This document shows, piece by piece, positions 31,641-42,180 of a stretch of 64,000 bases of DNA. The position numbers and the translations under genes were made by a program. The notes beneath the pieces were generated by a model. It had not been told where the DNA came from. It saw nothing but the letters and a program-made list of their open reading frames with translations, and made no database searches. Origin of the DNA: Bacteriovoracaceae bacterium (GTDB taxonomy: Bacteria; Bdellovibrionota; Bacteriovoracia; Bacteriovoracales; Bacteriovoracaceae); the NCBI GenBank assembly GCA_028378565.1, contig JAONMX010000003.1:26548-90547 (forward strand), read 5' to 3'. How positions within the stretch are numbered: position 1 is the stretch's first letter; each line of letters opens with the position of its first letter.

Positions 31641-33167
31641 ATGGAAACACTTAAACAAATTTCTAAAAAGACATTATTAGTCATTCTTGACGGCTTTGGA
31701 ATTAATTCAAATACCACAAAGAATGCTGTCAAAGATGCAAAGACTCCAAATATTGATTATCTCTTTGCTAATTTTCCATACACGACAATTGAAGCTGGCG
31801 GAGAAAGTGTTGGTCTTCCAAAAGGAGTGAGTGGAAATTCGGAAGTGGGACATATGAACCTAGGAGCAGGTCGTCCTGTTAGACAAGACCTTGTAAGAAT
31901 TAACGAAGTTATTGAACAAGATAAATTTAAAGACCTAGAACTTCTTCAAGAATTTAAGAAGAAAGCAAAAACTAGTACTAAAAGAATACATATCGTTGGC
32001 CTGCTTAGTGATGGAGGTGTTCACTCCCACATTAATCATATTAAGGAAGTAATCAACTCACTTAAAGATGATTCCTTATCTCTTCACTTTCATGCCTTCA
32101 TGGACGGAAGAGATACACAGAAAAATATTGGGCAAAAATATATTGATGATCTTTCAACAGTCGATGGATTTCAGTTTGCTTCTATGCAAGGTCGCTCAAT
32201 TGGTATGGATCGAGACCGTCGATGGGAAAAGATCAAGGCATGTTACGACATGATGATTGGCCAAGGGGCTCAAACAAATCTGTCTCCAACAGATTATTTG
32301 GCAAATGAATATAAAGAAGAGAGATTTGACGAGTTTATAAATCCAGTTCTTTTTAATAAAGACTTTGCCATTCAAGATGGCGACTCTGTTTTCTTTATTA
32401 ATTTTAGACCGGACCGTGCTATTCAATTTACATTAGCGATGACTGATCCAAATTTTACTCACTTTGAAAGAAGCGTCTTACCAGGCCAATATTTATGTAT
32501 GACTCCTTACTGTCCTGAGGATGTAGAACTTCCTATTCTCTTTGATAAAGAAAAACTAAATGGTGTCTTAAGCGAGTACCTTAGTCAGAACAATTATAAA
32601 CAATACAAAATTGCAGAAACTGAAAAATATGCTCATGTAACTTTCTTTTTTAATGGTGGAGAGAAGAAACCATTTCCAGGTGAAGAGCACATACTTGTGA
32701 ACTCCCCTAAGGAAGTTGCAACATACGATTTAAAACCTGAAATGAGTGCTCCGGAAGTAACTGAAAAGTTATTAGCGGCCCTCGAAGATGATTACACTTT
32801 CTACATTGTGAATTTTGCTAATAGCGATATGGTTGGTCATACCGGTAATTACGAAGCGGCTATTAAGGCTGTCGAAACGCTCGATCATTCAGTTAAACAA
32901 TTAATAGATCAATGTGAAAAAAATGACATCACTCTTTTACTAACGGCAGATCATGGAAATAGTGACCAGATGGTATATGAAGACGGTTCTCCTCACACTT
33001 CTCATACAGGAGCCCCAGTTCCATTTTGTGCTTTCCATCCAAAACTAAAAGGTAAGAAACTAGCAAAGAGTGGTAACTTCGCATTGAAGGATGTTGCTCC
33101 AACAATATTATACTCACTCGGTATTGATTACCCTTCAAGCTTTGAAGGTGAATCAATTTTTAAATAG
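31641..33167 (+). CDS. gpmI: 2,3-bisphosphoglycerate-independent phosphoglycerate mutase
   Basis: LLVILDGFGIN, GNSEVGHMNLGAGR, MDGRDT, DRDRRWEK, TADHGNSDQM. Confidence 0.96.
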   Translation: METLKQISKKTLLVILDGFGINSNTTKNAVKDAKTPNIDYLFANFPYTTIEAGGESVGLPKGVSGNSEVGHMNLGAGRPVRQDLVRINEVIEQDKFKDLELLQEFKKKAKTSTKRIHIVGLLSDGGVHSHINHIKEVINSLKDDSLSLHFHAFMDGRDTQKNIGQKYIDDLSTVDGFQFASMQGRSIGMDRDRRWEKIKACYDMMIGQGAQTNLSPTDYLANEYKEERFDEFINPVLFNKDFAIQDGDSVFFINFRPDRAIQFTLAMTDPNFTHFERSVLPGQYLCMTPYCPEDVELPILFDKEKLNGVLSEYLSQNNYKQYKIAETEKYAHVTFFFNGGEKKPFPGEEHILVNSPKEVATYDLKPEMSAPEVTEKLLAALEDDYTFYIVNFANSDMVGHTGNYEAAIKAVETLDHSVKQLIDQCEKNDITLLLTADHGNSDQMVYEDGSPHTSHTGAPVPFCAFHPKLKGKKLAKSGNFALKDVAPTILYSLGIDYPSSFEGESIFK

Positions 33168-33174
33168 GAATTTT

Positions 33175-34161
33175 ATGACAGCTGAAAAGAAAATTAAAAA
33201 AGTTGGTATTCTTTGTAGCGGTGGTGACAGCCCCGGAATGAATTGTGCCATTAGGGCCTTTGTAAGAACTGCCATTGGTGCAGGTCTTGAAGTTTACGGA
33301 ATCCGCAGAGGATACGCCGGTCTTCTTGAGGGTGATATTATAAAAATGGATGAAAGCTCTGTTGGAAATATTCTTCAACATGGTGGAACAATTCTTCAAA
33401 CAAGTCGTTGTCCTGAATTTCATGAAGCTGATATAAGAAAAGAAGCTTCCCATATTTTAGCTCGTAAAAAAATAGATGCCTTAGCCGTTATCGGTGGTAA
33501 TGGATCTTTTAATGGAGCTCATGCTCTTCATGAAGAGCATGGTATTCCAATCGCTGCACTCCCAGGGACTATTGATAACGATATAACCGGAACAAATTAT
33601 ACAATTGGTTTTGATACTGCCGTTCAAACTGCCGTTGAAGCTGTGGATAAGATTAGAGATACTGCCTCTTCTCACGCAAGAACCTTTATTGTTGAAGTTA
33701 TGGGTCGAAGCTCAGCTGCTATTGCTCTTCACGTTGGTGTTTGTACAGGCGCAGAAAATGTAGTTGTTCCTAGTGATAATATTGCTTATGGACAAATTGC
33801 TTCTGACATCCAAAGAGGAATTGTTCGTGGTAAGAATAGCTCCATTATTATCTGTGCTGAAGGGAAAGTCCCAGGCCTCAGTTATAAAATTCAGGAAAAC
33901 CTAAAAGAAACACATGATATTGATGCTCATGTTTGTATCCTTGGGCATATTCAAAGAGGCGGAAATCCTTCTTCTCTTGATCGGTTTATTGCTAGCAGAA
34001 TGGGCTTTGTGGCCGTCAATGAACTTCTTAATGGCAACAAAGCTTTTGTGACAGCTTTTGTTAGTGGTGAAGTTACACCCGTGCCTCTAAATGAATGTCT
34101 TGAAAAAAGAGATGAGTACCTTCCACAAACAGTAGATCTTGTGAAGGCCCTTTCTATCTAG
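33175..34161 (+). CDS. pfkA: 6-phosphofructokinase
   Basis: GILCSGGDSPGMNCAIRA, IGGNGSFNGA, ALPGTIDNDITGTNYTIGFDTA, EVMGRSSAAIALH. Start set to ATG 33175; ORF track over-extends by 28 codons into gpmI. Confidence 0.93.
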   Translation: MTAEKKIKKVGILCSGGDSPGMNCAIRAFVRTAIGAGLEVYGIRRGYAGLLEGDIIKMDESSVGNILQHGGTILQTSRCPEFHEADIRKEASHILARKKIDALAVIGGNGSFNGAHALHEEHGIPIAALPGTIDNDITGTNYTIGFDTAVQTAVEAVDKIRDTASSHARTFIVEVMGRSSAAIALHVGVCTGAENVVVPSDNIAYGQIASDIQRGIVRGKNSSIIICAEGKVPGLSYKIQENLKETHDIDAHVCILGHIQRGGNPSSLDRFIASRMGFVAVNELLNGNKAFVTAFVSGEVTPVPLNECLEKRDEYLPQTVDLVKALSI

Positions 34162-34670
34162 GTACCATTTACTCGTAACTCTTTTAATAGTTCAAAAATA
34201 TTAATGTTAAAAAGATCTTCAAAGGCTTCGTCATCGAGGCCTATGTATTTTCTAATTCCCATTTTCTGTAGTTTTTCTTCTTCGTAGTTAATACTTTTAT
34301 TTTCAGTAATGCCACCACTTAAACTAACTCTCCCTGATGAAAAGCAATCATCAAGTTTCTGTATCGGTAAATTTTCAGTTAGACTCCAAAAAACAAGAAG
34401 CATTGGCAGTTCTAACCATGAAAGGTCCCCTTCTTTATTAATGACCTTTAGGTCCTCTTCCGGTAAATCAACACATAATTTAAATCGCTTTAACGGAAAT
34501 TTTAATCCCTTCTCGCGAGATAAGAATATAAATTTCTCTTTGATAACCCTTCCCGCTTGTCCGAGCCCCACAATCTCTAAACTGGGAACAGACTTGGAAC
34601 AATAGCCAAATATTTCAACATAGTAGTCATTTTTTTTACAAGGAATATAGGAAACTATCTTAGTGTGCAT
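34158..34670 (-). CDS. Stand-alone ComM/YifB N-terminal (ChlI-like) domain protein
   Basis: VEIFGYCSKSVPSLEIVGLGQAGRVIKEKF...KGLKFPLKRFKLCVDLPEEDLK...LELPMLLVFWSL matches the ComM N-terminal pattern; no Walker motifs. Confidence 0.65.
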   Translation of the reverse strand: MHTKIVSYIPCKKNDYYVEIFGYCSKSVPSLEIVGLGQAGRVIKEKFIFLSREKGLKFPLKRFKLCVDLPEEDLKVINKEGDLSWLELPMLLVFWSLTENLPIQKLDDCFSSGRVSLSGGITENKSINYEEEKLQKMGIRKYIGLDDEAFEDLFNINIFELLKELRVNGT

Positions 34671-34760
34671 GCTGAGTTATGTAGCAAACTCATTACTATT
34701 GAAGATTCTTAATGAATTGGAAATATTAGTATTAAATAAAAAGAAATAAAAAAGTGCTTA

Positions 34761-35282
34761 TTAAAGTTTCAGCATTTCATCAATAGAAAAGTCATTTTCT
34801 TTAACAGAACTTTTTGTTTGAAAAATACAGTTTAAAGTATTATCAACATCTTTTTCCACAAGTGAAACAAGGCCAACTTCTAAATTAAAAGCAAAAATAT
34901 TTTTTAAATTAGCACACCCTAGCTTTGGATCTCGGCAATAACTGAGATGCTCTTTATCACAGGCCAATGCAATTTCTAAAGCCTCACCTTTTTCACAAAC
35001 AACTTCTTCCATTGCCTTTGAGATAAAGCCTCTTAAGAAGGTTTTATCATTTTTGAATTTTTTCTGACAAAACTCTTGAACATTAACTGTTGTGCCCATG
35101 CAATCAAGTTCGAATGTGCTTGCAACAGAAATTAATGGAAGATGTTTTACGCCACTATCGCGGCAAACATGTTGATAAGAAAAGAGAGATCTTTGACGAC
35201 CAGAAATTTGATGCTTAAGCATTTTCGCCCAAGCACCGTCTATGAAAACTAATAATAATATTAATAAAATGTTTTTCATCAA
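34761..35282 (-). CDS. Secreted Cys-containing hypothetical protein
   Basis: Signal peptide MMKNILLILLLVFIDGAWA; 9 Cys. Confidence 0.55.
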   Translation of the reverse strand: MMKNILLILLLVFIDGAWAKMLKHQISGRQRSLFSYQHVCRDSGVKHLPLISVASTFELDCMGTTVNVQEFCQKKFKNDKTFLRGFISKAMEEVVCEKGEALEIALACDKEHLSYCRDPKLGCANLKNIFAFNLEVGLVSLVEKDVDNTLNCIFQTKSSVKENDFSIDEMLKL

Positions 35283-35285
35283 ACC

Positions 35286-36563
35286 CTATGCAGGGAAAAG
35301 ACCTCTTAGTCTCATCGCCTTGTCTAGTCTTTGAAGAGCGCCAATAAAAGCCGCTTTCTTCATGTCCACATTAAATTCATTCGAACAAAGTACAACTCTA
35401 TCAAATGACTCTTTAAGTATATCATGAAGTTTCTTATTAATTTGATCAAGGTCCCAGAAAAAGTTTTGAAGTCCTTGAACCCACTCAAAGTATGAAACAA
35501 TAACACCACCAGCATTACATAGAATATCAGGAATAATGAATGCTCCATTTCCTGCTAAGTATTCTATGGCCTCTTTTGTAATAGGACCGTTGGCACCTTC
35601 AGCAATGATTTTTGCCTTAACATTTTTCATATTTTTTTCAGTAATAATTCCATCAATAGCTGCAGGAATAAGAACTTCTACTTCTAAAGATAAAAGCTCT
35701 TCATTGGTAATCGCTTCTGTTCCTGGCATTCCTTTAACAGAGCCATGAGCATAGACATATCTTACTGCTTCCTTAACATCAATTCCGTCTCCACAGAAAA
35801 CTGCTCCACTAACATCTCCAATGGCAACAATCTTTGCACCTTGAGCTGAAAGATCTTCAGCCGCCGGAATACCAACCTTACCAAATCCGTGGATGGCAAC
35901 TCTAGTTGAAGTATCAATTGGAATTCCAGTTACTGTTGAAGCAAAGTTCACACAGTAAGCAACACCTTTACCAGTTGATTCGGCTCTTCCGAGAGAACCA
36001 CCAACAGCAATAGGCTTACCTGTAACAACACCTGGAACGGTGTAACCTTTTAACTGAGAATATGTATCCATAAACCAGGCCATGGTTTGTCCATTGGTTC
36101 CAATATCTGGTGCAGGCACATCAATATTAGGACCAATAAGCATACTGATCTCTGTTGCAAATCTTCTTGTTAATGATTGTAGCTCTTGTCTAGAAAGATC
36201 ACCTGGATCAACTTGAATACCACCTTTTGCTCCACCAAGTGGGAGACCAACTAATGCACACTTAAAAGTCATCAGCATAGCAAGAGCCGCAGTTTCAGAA
36301 AGATCAACGTTAGGGTGAAAACGAATTCCCCCTTTACCAGGTCCTAAAGTCATATTGTGCTGAACACGAAAGCCTTGAAAAGTTTTTACGGTTCCATCGT
36401 CTAGTCGAATAGGAACTGCAACTTGCAAAGCACGTTTTGGATACTTAAGACGTTCTACAATATTTGGATCAAGACCACCGATACTACCAGCTAACTCTAA
36501 CTGATTAAACGAATCTTGAAATAAAGGACTTTCAAAGAGGCTCATACATAACTCCGCCGACAT
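35286..36563 (-). CDS. Glu/Leu/Phe/Val dehydrogenase (glutamate dehydrogenase)
   Basis: GPGKGGIRFHPNVDLSE, LPLGGAKGGI, VPAPDIGTNGQTMAWFMDTY, ILCNAGGVIVSYFEWVQ. Confidence 0.95.
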   Translation of the reverse strand: MSAELCMSLFESPLFQDSFNQLELAGSIGGLDPNIVERLKYPKRALQVAVPIRLDDGTVKTFQGFRVQHNMTLGPGKGGIRFHPNVDLSETAALAMLMTFKCALVGLPLGGAKGGIQVDPGDLSRQELQSLTRRFATEISMLIGPNIDVPAPDIGTNGQTMAWFMDTYSQLKGYTVPGVVTGKPIAVGGSLGRAESTGKGVAYCVNFASTVTGIPIDTSTRVAIHGFGKVGIPAAEDLSAQGAKIVAIGDVSGAVFCGDGIDVKEAVRYVYAHGSVKGMPGTEAITNEELLSLEVEVLIPAAIDGIITEKNMKNVKAKIIAEGANGPITKEAIEYLAGNGAFIIPDILCNAGGVIVSYFEWVQGLQNFFWDLDQINKKLHDILKESFDRVVLCSNEFNVDMKKAAFIGALQRLDKAMRLRGLFPA

Positions 36564-36621
36564 TAGGTAAAATATTAATGCTGATAATTTACCTAAATTT
36601 GCGGATTAATAACAGAGCTAT

Positions 36622-37455
36622 TTAGAAACTTTTATTAAAAAGTAATTGAACTGTTTTGTCTGCGTTAGAAGTAAAGATAGCTTCTTTATCGCTTTGCGAT
36701 GAACTAACTCTTCCAACCCAATTTTCGATTAGTTTTTTGTCTACCCAAGCAACATAACTACCTTCATTAACTTGGTATTGTAGGTTTGTATCTACGCCAA
36801 CCTTATCAAAGTCTTTTTTGAAGTTCATTTGAACATCGCCCTTCGCGTTAATTTCTGTATTTGATTCTACCCATGGGTTATCAACTCTAACGATGGCCTT
36901 TGCCTGAAGAACTCTTGCCTTAACCTTAATTCTAATTCTTTTTGAGATCTGAGCCTCAACGTTAGGCTTAAGCGCTTTTTCTAATTGACCAACTCTATGT
37001 AGAGTTGAGCCTTCATCGGCCTTCTTAATTTCACCTGAAAGCCTCTTATCAGCATATTTTAAAAGTCTCTTTGAAAGGTGAGCTTTCTTCTGACCACGAT
37101 CTGGAGTTTGATATGTTTTAACAGACTCGATATTCCAAAGACGTGCATACTCTTCTGTGCTTTCCCATGTAGCGAAATCATTTCTTATGGAATCAAGTAC
37201 ACCAGCATCGTCTTCAACTAGAATTTGTTGAAGCCAAATTTTATCTTTCTTAGGTGCTCTTATTACTTCATCAGTTGGTATGAAAGAACCTGGTGCTCTA
37301 AACATTGGCTTATGATACGGGTTTAATCCGTGAAGTATGTCACCATCTGATTCAATACCTTGTGCAGATACTGAAAAAACAGCAAACAGAGATGCACAGC
37401 TAACTATTGTTAACTTTTTACATACCTGTCTAAAATTTTGCCATATACTTACCAT
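36622..37455 (-). CDS. Secreted hypothetical protein
   Basis: Signal peptide ...SCASLFAVFSVSAQG; no recognised domain. Confidence 0.55.
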   Translation of the reverse strand: MVSIWQNFRQVCKKLTIVSCASLFAVFSVSAQGIESDGDILHGLNPYHKPMFRAPGSFIPTDEVIRAPKKDKIWLQQILVEDDAGVLDSIRNDFATWESTEEYARLWNIESVKTYQTPDRGQKKAHLSKRLLKYADKRLSGEIKKADEGSTLHRVGQLEKALKPNVEAQISKRIRIKVKARVLQAKAIVRVDNPWVESNTEINAKGDVQMNFKKDFDKVGVDTNLQYQVNEGSYVAWVDKKLIENWVGRVSSSQSDKEAIFTSNADKTVQLLFNKSF

Positions 37456-37615
37456 GTTAAATCTCCCATCTACGGAATTTTATGTTATCTCACGGTATAT
37501 GTTGCAATAGTCATACCAAATTAACGCACCACGCAACACCGCTTGAGAAACATTTACACGGCTTTCTTATCTATTCTATGCCTATAACAACGAAATTCAA
37601 GGAAGTTAGGAAATA

Positions 37616-37641
37616 TTAAAAAAGGGCACGAATGTGCCCCC
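37616..37641 (-). terminator. Intrinsic terminator of the parA-parB unit
   Basis: Minus strand GGGCAC ATTC GTGCCC TTTTTT. Confidence 0.85.
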
Positions 37642-37661
37642 TATACAGTGCGTAAAATCAG

Positions 37662-38555
37662 CTAGTTATCGAGTACTTGCTTAGTTTCCTCAACTAAAGC
37701 CTTGATTTGACTAAGAGTTTCCTTATCCAAATCCATATTCTTAGACTTATTTTGCATAATCTTTAGAAAGGCATTGGCCGTTAATCCATGAGGAAGAGAT
37801 GCCTTCTTCTTAGCCTTAACAACACCTTTTTTGGCGGCAACAACAGAGCCTTGATTAATCAGTTTCTTAAGTTGGGCCCTTTTTGTGACCTCGCCACCAA
37901 GAACCTTTTTTTCAACCTTTCTTTTAAAAGGACCTTTCTCTAAAGCATCAAGTTCAAGCAAAACATATTTTTCAATATTATAAAGCTTTGCTGCTTCTTT
38001 AAACTTCTTTGGCATTTTGGCAATCATCAAACTTCTATGAACTTCTGATTTAGAAATACCTAGAGCTGCTGTGATTTTTCTCTCACTAGACTTAGTAGCT
38101 TTTTGATAACTAAGAATACCATCGGCCTTATCTATATAATGAAGGGCTTCCCTACTTGAGTTTTCTGAAAACTGAATGGCCATTAATTCTTCTGGAGTTT
38201 TTTCGTCCAAAATAAAACAAGGGCACTTCTCTAACTCAACAGAGCTCATCGCTCTAAATCTTCTCTCACCACAGATTAGAACATATCTTCCGTTTCCATC
38301 TGCATGTAAAACAAGTGGCTGGATCAAGCCATTCACTTTTATATTATTGGCAAGTTCTCTGATACTCGAATCATTAAACTTAGTTCGAACCTGATCCTTA
38401 ACGATAATGTCTTTTAGCTTAACCTCTTCAAGTCGAGCACCTTCTAAAAGTTTTTCATTAGAAATTTCTAGAAAATCTTTCTTAAGCTTTGAAGAGTAAT
38501 CAATAGTCTTTCTAGACTTCTTAGATTGTCTTGGTGCAAATGATTTCTTTGCCAT
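37662..38555 (-). CDS. parB: ParB/RepB/Spo0J-family partition protein
   Basis: IRELANNIKVNGLIQPLVL, LICGERRFRAM, IQFSENSSREALHYIDKA, HTH AALGISKSEVHRSLMIAKMP. Confidence 0.88.
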   Translation of the reverse strand: MAKKSFAPRQSKKSRKTIDYSSKLKKDFLEISNEKLLEGARLEEVKLKDIIVKDQVRTKFNDSSIRELANNIKVNGLIQPLVLHADGNGRYVLICGERRFRAMSSVELEKCPCFILDEKTPEELMAIQFSENSSREALHYIDKADGILSYQKATKSSERKITAALGISKSEVHRSLMIAKMPKKFKEAAKLYNIEKYVLLELDALEKGPFKRKVEKKVLGGEVTKRAQLKKLINQGSVVAAKKGVVKAKKKASLPHGLTANAFLKIMQNKSKNMDLDKETLSQIKALVEETKQVLDN

Positions 38556-38582
38556 AACTAATTCCTTCCTTTCAATTCACAA

Positions 38583-39356
38583 TTAAAGACTTAAGGCTTC
38601 CCAAAGGGCCGCATAATCTTTCATTCCTTCTGATTTTTTACTCATTAAGAAAATTGGTGTTTTCATAGAGATACTCTCTTGCATCTGAACCAAGTTTCTA
38701 ACAGGTGGAGTGATTTGAAATGATTGAGAGAGTTCTTCCAATCTTTGCTTTTCAATTCTTCTTCTCTTATTAACCATTGAAGGAATAATTGCGAACTCTA
38801 ACTCTGGGTTTTCAGTTTCACGGATAATTTCAAATGTATCCATTAATTCTTCTAGACCATCGATACTAAAATCTTGAGCTTGAGTAGGAATTAAAATTCT
38901 TGTTGAAGCAACTAGTGCCATAATTAATTCATCACCCAACATTGGTGGTGTATCAATAACAACATAGTCATAAAAATCTTCTGCTTCACTTAATCTTTTC
39001 TTAAGCAGCCTTTCTTTTCTTCCCGCATTTCTTCTAATCTCTTGCTCGCTTAAAATAAGTAACTTACTTAAGTTCGCTAGATGACGACTTGAAGGAATGA
39101 CTGAGATATTGTCGTAGAGTTCTTGCTCGCCTTCGGCGTTAACCAAAACGTCTTCAAGCTCCACATCTCCAATGAGCCACTCAGGAATGAGCGTTCTTTG
39201 AATCTGAACTCCGAATGTTGAACTGAGGTTTGCTTGTGAATCGAGATCGATTACAAGAACCTTTTTACCTTTGTTGGCAAGGTGGCAAACTAGCTGATAC
39301 GCGTTAGTTGTTTTGCCTACACCACCCTTATTATTGGCAATAGTGATGACTTCCAT
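38583..39356 (-). CDS. parA: ParA-family ATPase
   Basis: ITIANNKGGVGKTTNAYQL, LVIDLDSQANLSSTFG, YVVIDTPPMLGDE. Confidence 0.93.
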   Translation of the reverse strand: MEVITIANNKGGVGKTTNAYQLVCHLANKGKKVLVIDLDSQANLSSTFGVQIQRTLIPEWLIGDVELEDVLVNAEGEQELYDNISVIPSSRHLANLSKLLILSEQEIRRNAGRKERLLKKRLSEAEDFYDYVVIDTPPMLGDELIMALVASTRILIPTQAQDFSIDGLEELMDTFEIIRETENPELEFAIIPSMVNKRRRIEKQRLEELSQSFQITPPVRNLVQMQESISMKTPIFLMSKKSEGMKDYAALWEALSL

Positions 39357-39588
39357 GGACCCTCCTTAAGTTCCCGATCTTTCGTCGAGGAACATCTCTT
39401 CCGTGATGGAGAAGTTTATTAACCTATTAAAAATTGTAGAGAATCATTGAACACTTCGTCAAAATATATCCGATATTTTTTCTTTATGTTGGCCCAGTGA
39501 GTTATTTTATCTTTTCAGACCGCAGTGCCATGACAGCATTGATCATTTCTTGCGATAAAGGGTTATTAAAAATTTACGGGAGATTTCT

Positions 39589-39906
39589 ATGATTGGTTCA
39601 ATGACTGTTCAAGAGTTACATGAAAAAATTCAAAACAAAGAAGACATTATTCTTATTGATGTTCGTGAACAAAAAGAATGGGACGAAGGTCACATTGAAC
39701 AAGCACAATTTCTTCCATTAAGTACTTTTGAAGAGCAAGCAAAGAAGCTTACAGATCCGACAAAGGTCGTTGTTTGTCAGTGTAGAAGTGGAAAAAGATC
39801 ACTGACTGCTGCAACTTATTTAATGGGTGAAGGCTTTGAAAATCTTTTTAATCTTGAAGGTGGAATTCTTGCTTGGAACGAAGCTGGTTACGAAACTGTA
39901 AAATAA
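39589..39906 (+). CDS. Rhodanese-like domain protein
   Basis: LIDVREQKEWDEGHIEQAQFLPLS, VVCQCRSGKRSLTAATYL. Confidence 0.9.
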   Translation: MIGSMTVQELHEKIQNKEDIILIDVREQKEWDEGHIEQAQFLPLSTFEEQAKKLTDPTKVVVCQCRSGKRSLTAATYLMGEGFENLFNLEGGILAWNEAGYETVK

Positions 39907-39909
39907 AAA

Positions 39910-41013
39910 ATGCTAAATCTGCACGACCAACATGAAAGTCCTCTTGCCCCAATTCCTGAAAATGAATTGAGTGATGAACAAGTACTTGTTGAACTTCACA
40001 AAATAAAAGAAGAATTAAAAGACAAAGTCGTTGTCCTTGGGCATCACTATCAACAAGATGATGTTATTCAGTTTGCAGATCACACCGGTGATAGTTTGCA
40101 ACTAGCAAGAGATGCTTCCAAACTTGATAAGCCCTACATTATGTTTTGCGGTGTTCACTTTATGGCAGAAACGGCAGATATCTTAACCAAAGATGATCAA
40201 CAAGTTATTCTTCCTGATCTGCGTGCCGGTTGCTCCATGGCCGACATGGCCAACAGAGACGATATCGATCAAGCTTGGGAATATATGCTCTCAAGTACCA
40301 GTGAAAAAATAATACCAATTACATACATCAATTGTGCCGCCACATTAAAATCCTTCGTTGGTGATAATGGCGGAAGTATATGTACCAGTTCAAATGCAAA
40401 AGAAATTATTTCATGGGCCTTTAAAGAAGGTGAAAAACTTTTATTTTTTCCTGATCAACACTTAGGAAGAAATACATGTTTTGATATGGGAATTTCACTC
40501 GATGAAATGGTGGTCTATAACCCGAATATGTATCGTGGAGGATTGACTCCTGAACAAATTAATAAAGCAAAAGTTATTCTATGGTATGGCTACTGCTCAG
40601 TTCATCAAGGCTTCACTGCTTCACAAGTGGAAGACCTAAAAAAGAATCGCCCTGATGTTAAAGTCATCGTACACCCTGAATGTAACTTCGAAACAGTGCA
40701 AGCCGCTCATGATTCAGGATCTACTAGTTACATTAGCAATAAAATTGATGCCTCTCCTGCTGGTTCAAAGTGGGCAGTGGGAACTGAAATTAATTTAGTT
40801 AATAGACTGGCACAAAAATATCCTGATAAAGAAATTTTCTCACTCTCTCCTTATCAGTGTTTATGTACCACAATGTATCGAGTGAGACCAAGATGGCTAC
40901 TTGCCAGCTTCAAAGCGATTAAGGAAAATAAACCTATAAATATTATTAAAGTTGATAAGAAAACAGCACAATCCTCTAAAGTAGCTTTAGAGAGAATGTT
41001 GTCTATTAAATAA
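39910..41013 (+). CDS. nadA: Quinolinate synthase
   Basis: VVVLGHHYQQDDVIQFADHTGDSLQLAR, GVHFMAETADIL, VIVHPECNFETVQAAH. Confidence 0.95.
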   Translation: MLNLHDQHESPLAPIPENELSDEQVLVELHKIKEELKDKVVVLGHHYQQDDVIQFADHTGDSLQLARDASKLDKPYIMFCGVHFMAETADILTKDDQQVILPDLRAGCSMADMANRDDIDQAWEYMLSSTSEKIIPITYINCAATLKSFVGDNGGSICTSSNAKEIISWAFKEGEKLLFFPDQHLGRNTCFDMGISLDEMVVYNPNMYRGGLTPEQINKAKVILWYGYCSVHQGFTASQVEDLKKNRPDVKVIVHPECNFETVQAAHDSGSTSYISNKIDASPAGSKWAVGTEINLVNRLAQKYPDKEIFSLSPYQCLCTTMYRVRPRWLLASFKAIKENKPINIIKVDKKTAQSSKVALERMLSIK

Positions 41014-41025
41014 AAGGATAATCTC

Positions 41026-42180
41026 ATGATCTATGCTGATTACAACGGAAGTGCTCCCATCTGTGCCGACGTCAAAGAATATTTAATCAATCGTCTCGAG
41101 ACAGGGCCTTTTGCTAATCCAAATTCTATTCACCAATTAGGCCAAAAAACTTTAATGGGATTGGAAAATGCTAGAGCGGTAAGTGCAAAACTTTTAGGAT
41201 GTTTACCAAAAAATATTATCTTCAACTCTGGCTCCACAGAGGGAATCAGCCATGTCTTCTATTCTATTTTAACTGACGCCAAAGAAGATCAAATCATTAT
41301 CACTTCTGGAATTGAACATTCGGCCGTGGTTAAAGTTTGTAAGCATTGGGCACACAAAAGAAACCTTCAGCTAATGATTATTCCAACATTAGAAAATGGA
41401 GTTATTGATTTAGAAACATTAAAGGGATGGGTAAAAGAATACGGCTCGCGTATTGCGACCATTACCGTTATGGCCGCCAATAATGAAACGGGAGCCATTC
41501 AACCTTTTAAAGAAATTTCAGCATTATGTGCTGATGATAATATTCCATTTATCTGTGATACAACACAGATCATTGGAAAAGAGCCTTTTAGCTTTAAAGA
41601 ATCTGGTGCCGACTTTGCTTTTCTTAGTGGCCACAAATTAGGGGCCTTAACAGGTAGTGGTCTTATTATGGCCAAAGATGTTACCAAACTAAAACCACTT
41701 ATTATTGGCGGCGGTCAAGAGAAGGACCTACGTGGTGGGACACAAAATTATTTAGGAAATGAAACCATTGCAGTTGGTTTAACATACTTTCAAAAAATGT
41801 CAGAAAAACTTCACAATTTAAGAGAGGCCAGAGATAAGTTTGAAGCACGGCTTCTTAAGAGTTTTCCTGAGGCCGTTGTTATCTCAAAAGATGCTCCACG
41901 AGTAGCAAGCACAACCTATATTTCGCTACCCGGAATCCATGGACAAGCCGTACAGATCGAGCTCGAGTCACAAGGTATCTTTGTGACAACTTCTTCAGCT
42001 TGTAGCGACAACGAACCTTCCACTTCTAAAGTTTTAAAATCTATGGGAGTAACCGACGATGTTGGTCGAGGTGTAGTAAGGATAAGTCTAGGTTTGTGCT
42101 CGCCATTAGAGTGGTATGAAACTATAGGTGATGCTATGATAGCAGCCTATGAGAAGCTTTCTAAAATCAAAAGTTTTTAA
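41026..42180 (+). CDS. Cysteine desulfurase (NifS/IscS family)
   Basis: IYADYNGSAP, FNSGSTEGISHV, VMAANNETGAIQP, FLSGHKLGALTGSG. Confidence 0.92.
   Translation: MIYADYNGSAPICADVKEYLINRLETGPFANPNSIHQLGQKTLMGLENARAVSAKLLGCLPKNIIFNSGSTEGISHVFYSILTDAKEDQIIITSGIEHSAVVKVCKHWAHKRNLQLMIIPTLENGVIDLETLKGWVKEYGSRIATITVMAANNETGAIQPFKEISALCADDNIPFICDTTQIIGKEPFSFKESGADFAFLSGHKLGALTGSGLIMAKDVTKLKPLIIGGGQEKDLRGGTQNYLGNETIAVGLTYFQKMSEKLHNLREARDKFEARLLKSFPEAVVISKDAPRVASTTYISLPGIHGQAVQIELESQGIFVTTSSACSDNEPSTSKVLKSMGVTDDVGRGVVRISLGLCSPLEWYETIGDAMIAAYEKLSKIKSF

Noticed and set aside
39360-39420. Hairpin GTTCC...GGAAC upstream of parA as a parS or regulatory site
   Set aside because: Does not resemble the parS consensus; the stem is interrupted and has no second copy noticed in the window.
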